Translations under genes and position numbers: made by a program | The notes under the pieces: model-generated | The model's input: the letters and a program-made list of their open reading frames with translations, nothing else | What the model was told of the DNA's origin: nothing | Databases searched by the model: none | Shown: one piece after another, positions 56,180 through 64,000 of the stretch | Position numbering within the stretch: the stretch's first letter is position 1 | How the letters are laid out: every line of letters begins with the position of its first letter | Assembly: GCA_023525975.1 (NCBI GenBank) | Contig: CM042019.1 | Span: 78,924,344-78,988,343 of the forward strand | Direction of reading: 5' to 3' | DNA length: 64,000 nucleotides | Source of the DNA: Smallanthus sonchifolius | Lineage: Eukaryota; Streptophyta; Magnoliopsida; Asterales; Asteraceae

Positions 56180-57026
56180 GGGGACGTATCAAACGAAAAC
56201 CCTGTGTTATTGTGTAAACTCTTAAACTCTATAACAACCACTCATTCCTTTTTCTCTATTAAACTATATATTAAAAGCATCAAGGGTACATTAGTAATTT
56301 TCATTTACTGTACATCTTGAAAACCCATAACCCTTTTCAGACCTGTGTTTCAGACATGCGTGGTTTCATTCTCCTTTTCCTCTTGAAACCCCATAACCCA
56401 TCAGACCTGTGAGAAACAAACCCTTACCATCAAAGATCTAATCGCCCCCTTCTTTACAAAATTCTTGTACAATTTTCATCTACTTTACCAAATCCTTGTA
56501 CCATTTTCATCATTATCAGATTTATTTCCTTCCCTAATTGTGTTTAATTTCCCTCAAAATTGTGTTTAGTTCCCTCTATAAATCTCTTTCCAGAGATCGA
56601 TAGGGAAGTATCTTCACCATGTCAAACCTAACAAACGATAAGGGGAAGGATCCTGTGTACGAGAACATTACCGGTGATGACGATCCTCCTTCCGCTGGGC
56701 TTCATGGTGGTTCAAGTTCTATACTTTCTGAGCAATTTGTTCGCATGAATCTTATCGATACTAGTAATCGTTTCTGTGGGGAAGATCAACAAGGTAATTC
56801 TGGATCGTATTTATATTTTGTAACTTTATTCCTTTTTTCCATAGATTATTGCTTCAATCTTTGACTCAAATGTTAAATCACGTGTTTATTTTGTGATATA
56901 TGGTATTGCTATTATACAACTATAATTTTACATGTTTCACCTTCTAGCAATTTTGTTCCTAGTATTTACTTTCTACATATTTTTTTTGGTTTATCATGTT
57001 TTACACAGGTGTAAGCAATTTAGTAA
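56180..57026 (+). pseudogene. Truncated copy of the FAR1/MULE gene 5' end
   Basis: It contains the element end (GGGGACGTATCAAACGAAAA), the untranslated region and the first exon (56619-56793, MSNLTNDKGKDPVYENITGD and on to FCGEDQQ) with its GTAATT donor. The intron is cut at about 57020-57026, where a copia LTR sequence begins. It is almost identical to 60140-60986 and is the upstream copy of a tandem duplication. The short frame (81 residues) that runs into the intron is not a product. Confidence 0.85.
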
Positions 57027-57425
57027 GTACGCATGGCTTTTGCCCTGCGTACTTGATAAGTACGCATGACCAATGACTTGCGTACTTAGCCAAGTACGCA
57101 GGCATTGTTCCTTCCCCTATAAATTGAGATGATGGCCTCATTTGTAGGTGGATCTTTCGGAACAAGGTTGAGAGATGTCCGGTTAAGAGGTGTCCGGGCG
57201 GGATGAGCTCTCCCGCCCCTCGACCGTGAGCGTAGATGAGAGATGTGTACTTCTTCGGTATGTAATGTGAGATGACTTCTTTGTTATGGATTACGTATCA
57301 TTTTTGTGTTGATTCTCTTGCTTTATGTTCGTGTTTCTCTCTGTCTTGTCTCTTTCGTTCCCACACGAATTGACGACCAGATCTTTGTTTTTTCGCTGCG
57401 CGACGAGGCTACTGGGACCTACAAC

Positions 57426-57437
57426 TGGTATCAGAGC
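57426..57437 (+). other. Primer-binding site of copia element H
   Basis: TGGTATCAGAGC, a full complement to initiator tRNA-Met, two bases after the LTR end CCTACA. Confidence 0.9.
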
Positions 57438-57685
57438 CTCGGTGTTCGTTGATTTGTGTTCAAGATTTGAGTTTTGGGGTTTTAGCAGATCTGAGTTATG
57501 AACTGGTTCGCTACTTTTTCGGTCTAAAATCCTTAAATTCGAGTTCGTTATCTCTTCATTTGGTGTTTGGAAGGCTAAGGGTTTGTTAGATGATGATTTC
57601 TAAGCTTTTGGAAGTATCAATTTCTCAGATCCAACACTTTTCGAGCATTCTCCTCAAGATCAGTCAAGTGCGCTGTTGTGCTGTC

Positions 57686-57873
57686 TAAGTACGCAGAATC
57701 ACCTTTTCTGCGTACTTATTAAGTACGCATGGGTTTTTCCATGCGTACTTACTAAGTACGCATGAGTAGTTGACTGCGTACTTACTAAGTACGCATGTGT
57801 ATTTGGCTGTGTGAACTTACCAAGTACGCATTAACATTTGGCTATGCGAGCTTGCTAAGTACGCATGAACTAT
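57686..57873 (+). repeat. Palindrome array, GCGTAC type, in the leader of H
   Basis: Five or six units, e.g. GCGTACTTATTAAGTACGC at 57710 and GCGTACTTACTAAGTACGC at 57743 and 57776, with periods 33, 33, 35 and 35. The later units are degenerate (GTGAACTTACCAAGTACGC). It lies downstream of the primer-binding site, so it is inside the genomic RNA. Confidence 0.9.
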
Positions 57874-59400
57874 CATCTGGGATTAAAAAAAAGAGTTTTT
57901 TGGCGGGAAAACATTTTAAGGACAAAATTTTGATGGATCGTTTGTACGCTTGTTTCGGGCCATTTTTGAGATGATAGCAGTTTTGGTTTTTCGGGACCGA
58001 ATTTTGTATTTGATGTGGCTTGGCGAAACAAGGACGATATTTTTATTAGATGATACCAATTGTCATACATTGGTGAGGTGTTCAAACCTAAAAATGTGGG
58101 CTACGAGTATCCGGGATACTTTTTTAATAGGGAATGAATGCTGAATTAAGTTGAGTAACTGGGTCGTCATCGGCTAAAGGTCTCGTTTTATTTGTGAAGA
58201 TGTTGTTGCTTTGGGTCTTTGCAAAAAGAATTATATTGTTTAGGTATTCAAACCTGAATATGTGGTCTACGAGTATCTATGATACTTCTTTAATAGGGGA
58301 TGAATACCGGAACAACTTGAACCCAAGGATTTGTTGTTTTGGATCTTTGCAAAGGTATAATAATAAAAAAAGGAATAAAATCCTAGATTTGACCAGTTGT
58401 GGTTTTGAAGATTTGAGTGAAGCGGTGATGAAGGTGGTCATATTTTACAGAGAAATGAGGGGGATAAAATCTAAGGAGTATTCATGGGACGTTATCGTAA
58501 CATGGATCTCAACTATGATTTCTCGTGTAAACTATATTTTTCGTGCTCATTGGTCAAGCCCGTGTTCAAGATTTGAAGTGACTTAATTATGATGGGATTT
58601 CTCATTTGGGATCTGGGCGGAATGCCAGATAGACAACCTAGTTATGGAACTTTACCGCGGTGAACGTATACAGATTAGGAGGTGTGAACCAGGAATGAAG
58701 ATCTAATTGAAGAATGTTGTACTTTGGATACAGGATGATCACCGCTGAGCATGATTTTGTGTTAGATTCTATCGTGTGTTTTCAAGATGAAGTTGGATCT
58801 CCGCTGGATTATTAGTTGAAGATGGAACCTTTATCATTGGCCGACGGGATAGGAAACATTCCCTTGTTTCTGGTCTAGTCAGATGGAGCTTACATTGAAA
58901 GGGGAAATTGGAAATGAACATCTTCGGGAATTTTGTTGACTTGTGAAGATACAGGATAGAGTTGGACACATCTATTTTAAAGACTAAAGTCTATCTTACT
59001 GGAATTCCTATGGGAGCTGATTAGATTGATGCAGGTTATTAGAAACTCAAACTCTCTATCATATGCCAGATGATTTGGAGGAAGTTTAAGTCAAGTTGGA
59101 GGAAGCTACTGCTGAGAGGATGAACTACAATGAGTTGCGTTGGGTTAGTTGGTTCTTATTAAAACACTTGGTTTGGTCTACAATGAAAGCTACAGTTAAG
59201 AGGGAGTCGGGTTTGTCAGATCACTCGGAAACTGAAGACTGAAGTTTGAAGATCTCAAGTGGAATGTCAGAAGATCAAGTCTCGCCAGAAGACACGTGAT
59301 GTCATTAATTTAGAGGGAGTCTGTTAGGACATTCTTTGTAAACTGATGATTATCAGTGTTAGTGATAGATAGAATTTGATACTATAGTTAAGAAGGATTC

Positions 59401-59904
59401 TGTAGAAGCATGTTTTTGTAACTATAGATTAAATTCTATGTATCGGTGTACTAGGCTAGTACGCAGGAGGGTGTTCCTGCGTACTTAGCAAGTGCACAAC
59501 ATTGGTGTTGCGTACTTAGTTAGTACGCATGGCTTTTGCCCTGCGTACTTGATAAGTACGCATGACCAATGACATGCGTACTTAGCCAAGTACGTAGGCA
59601 TTGTTCCTTCCCCTATAAATTGAGATGATGGCCTCATTTGTAGGTGGAACTTGTCGAACAAGGTTGAGAGGTGTCCGGGCGGGATGAGCTCTCTCGCCCT
59701 TGGACCGTGAGCGTAGACGAGAGATGTGTACTTCTTTGGTATGTAATGTGATATGACTTCTTTGTTATGGATTACGTATCGTTTTTTGTGTTGGTTCTCT
59801 TGCTTTATATTCGTGTTTCTCTCTGTCTTGTCTCCTTCGTTCCCACACGAATCGACGACCAGATCTTTGTTTTTCGCTGCGTGACGAGGCTCCCGAGACC
59901 TACA
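59401..59904 (+). repeat. 3' LTR of copia element H
   Basis: 504 bp, TGTAGAAG to GACCTACA, followed by TAACC (59905-59909). GCGTAC palindromes are at 59478-59603, and a TATAAAT box at 59614-59620 directly downstream of them. Confidence 0.88.
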
Positions 59905-60118
59905 TAACCTAACCTAAAAGCTAAACTAAACCAATAAGCTAACCCCACTATTTTTTTGAGTTTTTTTAACGAGGACGACGTGGGAAACATGGTCTCCGAA
60001 CCAGTTTTTTAGTTTTTGATTTATATTTTGAGTTATGATTTTTTTATTATTTTTTACCTTTAATTAGTAGTTTTTTGGTTTTCTCATAAACAATAGGTTT
60101 TCTTATGTTCCTTCCCAT
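59905..60118. mobile_element. Right part of the small TIR element, second copy
   Basis: It repeats 55931-56158 with a few changes, from TAACCTAACC to the end CTTCCC before a (TA)n tract. It is part of the tandem duplication. Confidence 0.82.
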
Positions 60119-60578
60119 ATATATATATATATATATATAGGGGACGTATCAAATGAAAACCCTGTGTTATTGTGTAAACTCTTAAACTCTATAACAACCA
60201 CTCATTCCTTTTTCTCTATTAAACTATATATTAAAAGCATCAAGGGTACATTAGTAATTTTCATTTACTGTACATCTTGAAAACCCATAACCCTTTTCAG
60301 ACCTGTGTTTCAGACATGCGTGGTTTCATTCTCCTTTTCCTCTTGAAACCCCATAACCCATCAGACCTGTGAGAAACAAACCCTTACCATCAGAGATCTA
60401 ATCGCCCCCTTCTTTACAAAATTCTTGTACAATTTTCATCTACTTTACCAAATCCTTGTACCATTTTCATCATTATCAGATTTATTTCCTTCCCTAATTG
60501 TGTTTAATTTCCCTCAAAATTGTGTTTAGTTCCCTCTATAAATCTCTTTCCAGAGATCGATAGGGAAGTATCTTCACC

Positions 60579-63270
60579 ATGTCAAACCTAACAAACGATA
60601 AGGGGAAGGCTCCTCTGTACGAGAACATTACCGGTGATGACGATCCTCCTTCCGCTGGGCTTCATGGTGGTTCAAGTTCCATACTTTCTGAGCAATTTGT
60701 TCGCATGAATCTTATCGATGCTAGCAATCGTTTCTGTGGGGAAGATCAACAAGGTAATTCTGGATCGTGTTTATATTTTGTAATTTTATTCCTTTTTCTC
60801 GATTATTGTTTCAATTTTGGACTCAAATGTTAAATCACGTGTTTATTTTATGATATATAGTATTGCTATTATACCACTACAACTTTACATGTTTCATCTT
60901 CAAGCAATTTTGTTCCGGGTATTTATTTCCTATGTATTTTTTTTGTTTATCATGTTTTACATGGGTGTAAGCAATTTAGTAAACCCCCTATGATGTAGAC
61001 AACCTTTCTTTTTTAGCACAAATATAAAATCATACGTTTTTTTAACTTGATAGTTTTTTAGATTCCCACCACAAATGTGTAAATGTTTTCCTAACGTATA
61101 TGTTCTGTGTTTTGTGTTTTTATAGTCATGAAATATAGTTTCTTATGCATTTTATTTATTTTTACACAAGTGTGTAAAGAAAGTTTACATATTTGTATTT
61201 ATTTATATATGTTTTGTCTTTGTGTTTTTATAGTCATGAACATAATTTCTATAAAAACACATTTGTATTTCATTTTTTTGATCAATTGTAATATCATATG
61301 AAACGGATGTGTGATTTATGTATGTCATAATTGGTTTTCAAAAAGTTGTTTTATTTAAACAAATATTATTTAACCCTTTTTCTACTTTTCATTTTTCTTT
61401 TTTAAATTAGGTTCTAGCCAAAGCTTTGTGTTTGTATCTCCAGATGGGTCAAGATATTGGACACCTAACGTAACTACTGCGGAAAAACCTGCTGCTGGAA
61501 TGGTGTTTGATAATTGGTTTGATGTGTATAACTTTTACAATTCTTACGCTGAAAAGTCTGGGATTTCAACTAGAATAGGCCCTATGGAGAAATGGAATGG
61601 CACTATTACACATAGATATCCATTGTGTGCCAAAGCAGGGAAACCTAAGGATCAGAAGTTTGACACCTTAGATATGTGCAAAATGGAGTATGTTCATGCA
61701 CGCACGTTTAAAGTGTCTGATTGCAAAGCTCGTTTAAAACTCAAAGCTGTTACGGGGTGTTCAAGTTTTGTTGTGTATGATTTTTTAGAAAGTCATAACC
61801 ATGAACTTGTTTCTGCTGAGAATGCTGATTTGACCCATAATAGAAGGCATTTATCTTTTTCTGATCAACAATTTATCCAAAGAATGAGTTTTAACAATAT
61901 TGGTGCGCGTGCTTCTCATCGATTGTAGTCTGGTTTGATAGGAGGTCCTCATAATATGCGTGGAACACAAACTGATTATACTAATTTTAGTCGTGACATT
62001 CGTATGTTCATTGGTGAGCGAGACGCTCAGATTTTTTTTGAAAAGATGGAAGCCCGTTGTGATAATTTACATAACTTTTCATTTGAGTATTATGTGGTAG
62101 CTGGTGAGCTACGATCTGTGTTTTGGGCGGATGATGTTGCCAAAGTGAATTACAAAGCTTTTGGGGATGTTATAGCTTTTGATGGTACTTATCATATAAA
62201 CAAGTAAGTTCTTTTAATTTCTTGTAATTTATTTTTTATGTATACTTATTGGCCGAGTGACTAATTTAATACTATGTTTTAGGTATGACATGATTTTTAT
62301 CCCTTTTACTGGAATTCATTATAAAAAAATGTGTTACATTCGGGGCGCGTTTGTTGTCAAGTGAAACTGTTGAATTCTAAAAATGGTTGCTTGAGTGTTT
62401 CGTTAAAGCTAACCCTAAGCAACCGAGCCTTGTTTTAATAGATCAATACCCCTCCATGAGGCAAGCTGTTGAAAGTGTTTTCCATGAATCCACACATCGT
62501 TTATATATGTGGCATATCATGAAGAAACTTCCTTCAAAGGTATAACATTTCATGTCTTTTTTACTAATTGGTTATTAATTTCTATATAGTAGTAATTTGT
62601 ATTAAACTTAAAATCATCCAATACAGATGTGTAAACAACCAATACACATGTGTAAAAATTCAAAAACAGATGTGTAAACAACCAATACACATGTGTAATA
62701 TTCATATACACATGTTTAATCCCTTGCATTTCTTTCTAACATTTGAAATTTCTCTTTTTGGTGCTATGATATATAGTTTTCAGGTGACTTTTTGCAAAAT
62801 TCAAACTTCAGGGCAAGCTTGCATAAGTTGGTGTGGAATTTTTTCCTATCCCCATCTACATTTGAAAGACGATGGCATGATCTCATACACCACTTTAAGT
62901 TGAACAATCATGTTTGGCTGAGATATATGTATGATATTCAAGATCGTTAGGTTCCTGCTTATTTCAGGCATATTCAGATGTGTTGTTCGATGAAGACAAC
63001 TTCAAGATGTGAGAGTTCAAATTCTGCTTTTAAAGTGAATTCTAGTGGTGGTAATACTATAGTTCCGTTCATGGTATGTTTTGACACAACCATAGATGGG
63101 CAGCGTTATAATCAAAGGGTCGTTGAGTATAAATCTAATTTAACGACAACTTCTATTCGCACTCCTCTAGCAATAGAAAAGCATGCTTCAGAGCTCTATA
63201 CTCGAGAAATATTTGTAGAGGTTCAAAAAGAAATTGTCAAGGGTTTGTTGTCATCTTTCATAACGACAAC
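60579..63270 (+). pseudogene. FAR1-related sequence (FRS5-like) / MULE transposase gene, broken
   Basis: Exons as read: 60579-60753 (MSNLTNDKGKAPLYENITGD), 61411-62203, 62283-62539 and 62777 to about 63262, all with GT/AG borders. Exon 2 holds a FAR1 DNA-binding domain: FDNWFDVYNFYNSYAEKSGI, and zinc ligands in YPLCAKAG, VSDCKARLK and ESHNHELV. The MULE transposase core follows with IAFDGTYHINK (first catalytic D), VLIDQYPSMRQA (second D) and RLYMWHIMKKLP. A conserved C-terminal part has PAYFRHIQMCC and TTSRCESSNSAFKVN. Breaks are TAG at 61926-61928, an extra A in the A7 run at about 62324, TAA at about 62376 and TAG at 62948-62950. The end is lost to a copia fusion. FAR1/FRS proteins derive from MULE transposases and act in the nucleus as DNA-binding proteins; this copy should be dead. 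Confidence 0.87.
60754..61410 (+). other. Intron 1 of the FAR1-like pseudogene
   Basis: AT-rich intron with donor GTAATT and acceptor TTTAAATTAG. The same intron starts in the truncated copy at 56794. It holds the TTTAGTAA site (60975-60985) where the upstream copy was joined to copia H. No other feature. Confidence 0.75.
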
Positions 63271-64000
63271 TTCGGAGGTTTTTGAGATGTACCGATCTCA
63301 TTGTTTTAATTGAACATGTTTGTGACTTGAACCATATTTGCCATTTTTTTTAAAAAAAATTTCTGAAAAATTTCCATGTATTTTGCAGTCTTACCCTCAG
63401 GCGAACTTAATAAGTTCGCTTTAGTGAGTACCAAGCGAACTTGAGATCAGGCGAACAAGACAAGTTCGCTTAAGGAGGAAATCCGGTAAGTTCGCTTAAA
63501 ATGTGAGTGCTAAGTTCGCCTGCACAGGAACTAGCAAGTTCGCTTAAACTGCTGTAACAAACTCAGAGGAATTCTTTACCCAAACACGAACCAAGAACTT
63601 CAAAAATCATGATTTCTCAGCGAATTGATGGAATTTAAGGAAATTGATCCGTAGGATTATGAATTTTATCAAATAGAACAGTTCTATCGGACTAATTTCG
63701 TCAAAATCACTTCCAAAAACACGAATTCAGCAGAGAAACGATCTTCAAGAACTTGAAAAACTCCATTGATGCAGAAATTTCAAAAATGTTGAATTTCTTG
63801 TCGAATTGTACACAAAACCGTCACAAATCACCGAGAATCGTACTTAATTCACGAGCATAAGCTCTGATACCACTTGTAGGTCCAGGTAACTCAACTACTG
63901 ATCGAACTCGTAATCTGGCGTTGCTATAACACGAAGTGCGGAATCCTTCATGTTAACATTTGTATACTAACCGACAATTGAAACAACACGCGTAAATAAA
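63262..64000 (-). mobile_element. 5' end of another copia element (gag start, leader, LTR)
   Basis: Minus strand. The start of gag (MFN, then a stop at codon 4, then NEIGTSQKPPK) joins FAR1-like sequence at 63262-63272. The leader 63315-63860, with GCGAAC palindromes at 63399-63545, is nearly the same as 28871-29443 apart from a small deletion near 63500. The primer site GCTCTGATACCA is at 63861-63872, and the LTR starts at 63875 and runs off the window. That LTR is of type C (two mismatches to 15753-15878 by eye), not type B as in the composite. Confidence 0.88.
63875..64000 (-). repeat. Copia LTR, type C, partial
   Basis: TGTAGGTCCAGGTAACTC, matching 15753 onward. It is cut by the window end before its palindrome array and TATA box. 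Confidence 0.9.

Larger units (their letters stand above)
57020..59904 (+). mobile_element. Non-autonomous Ty1/copia-like element H, 5' LTR truncated
   Basis: The partial 5' LTR (57020-57423) ends GGGACCTACA and is followed by a full primer site. The internal region of 1.98 kb has no gag, integrase or RT that I can recognise, and the 3' LTR is at 59401-59904. An array of palindromes lies after the primer site. Two related ~70-bp blocks are at 58076-58147 and 58239-58310 (TTCAAACCTGAATATGTGG type). The 130-residue frame at 58194-58586 covers one of them and matches nothing I know. Another purine tract plus TGTTAGGACATTC at 59321-59343 resembles the terminus of a different copia family, a possible old recombination scar. 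Confidence 0.75.
60140..63270 (+). mobile_element. MULE-type element carrying a FAR1-like gene, left end present, right end lost
   Basis: It begins GGGGACGTATCAAACGAAAA straight after (TA)n. About 440 bp of untranslated sequence is followed by the FAR1-like gene. At 63262-63270 it fuses to copia gag/leader sequence and the right end is missing. That the gene is the element's own transposase is inferred from its position directly behind a terminal sequence like those of the other TIR elements here. Confidence 0.65.

Noticed and set aside
59321..59343. Start of the 3' LTR of H at TGTTAGGACATTC
   Set aside because: The solo LTR at 55429 with its perfect TAACC duplication shows that the LTR starts TGTAGAAG, i.e. 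at 59401. The upstream purine tract and TGTTAGG are more likely a relic of another family.
60579..63313. Functional FAR1/FRS transcription factor gene
   Set aside because: Three in-frame stops, a homopolymer frameshift and a missing C-terminus make it a pseudogene.

Overview
The window is plant nuclear DNA made almost entirely of nested and broken transposable elements. It holds LTR retrotransposons of both superfamilies (Ty3/gypsy chromoviruses with a degenerate chromodomain tail, and Ty1/copia elements of Sirevirus type), primer-binding sites complementary to initiator tRNA-Met, introns with GT/AG borders, a FAR1/MULE gene and a captured 40S ribosomal protein S15 fragment. The style of the gag, pol and env-like proteins recalls Asteraceae (lettuce, chicory or Tanacetum relatives); that is an inference from memory of the families, not a search. 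I see no intact single-copy host gene.

Layout. 1-8876: gypsy element A (+), entered inside its 5' LTR, with a broken gag-pol and a 3' LTR split by a solo LTR (5295-7440). 8877-15453: a G-rich stretch, then three tandem ~2.17 kb units, each with one end of a TIR transposon carrying a piece of the S15 gene. 15454-35342: gypsy element D (-), whose 3' LTR is split by a 14.2 kb copia block (15753-29952, target duplication CATAG) with unlike LTRs at its two ends. 35343-37874: a fourth copy of the S15 transposon, this time with its other end, then a 392-bp foldback MITE in the same (TA)n tract. 37884-41788: gypsy E (-, 5' half only). 41789-55190: gypsy F (-), interrupted by E in pol and by the complete gypsy G (44215-52463, target duplication CAATA) in its 5' LTR. 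55231-63270: a small TIR element with a solo copia LTR, a tandem duplication, a non-autonomous copia element H, and two copies (one truncated) of a FAR1-type MULE transposase gene. 63262-64000: the 5' end of another copia element (-), running off the window.

How the parts relate. Nearly all coding regions are pseudogenes, many broken by C-to-T changes at CpG, as expected of methylated repeats. The only long open frame is the copia pol at 22408-25824. D and G share two identical in-frame stops, so they descend from a template that was already defective and was presumably moved in trans. The S15 element, the foldback MITE, the small TIR element and the FAR1/MULE element all abut (TA)n or similar microsatellites and have similar ends, which suggests one cut-and-paste system with the FAR1-type protein as candidate transposase.

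The most striking pattern is arrays of ~20-bp palindromes in the LTRs and leaders, spaced 33-34 bp apart. Two arm types (GCGAACTT and GCGTACTT) each occur in both copia and gypsy LTRs, and a third type (TCGAAACT) fills the solo gypsy LTR. I do not know this cross-superfamily sharing as a described system.
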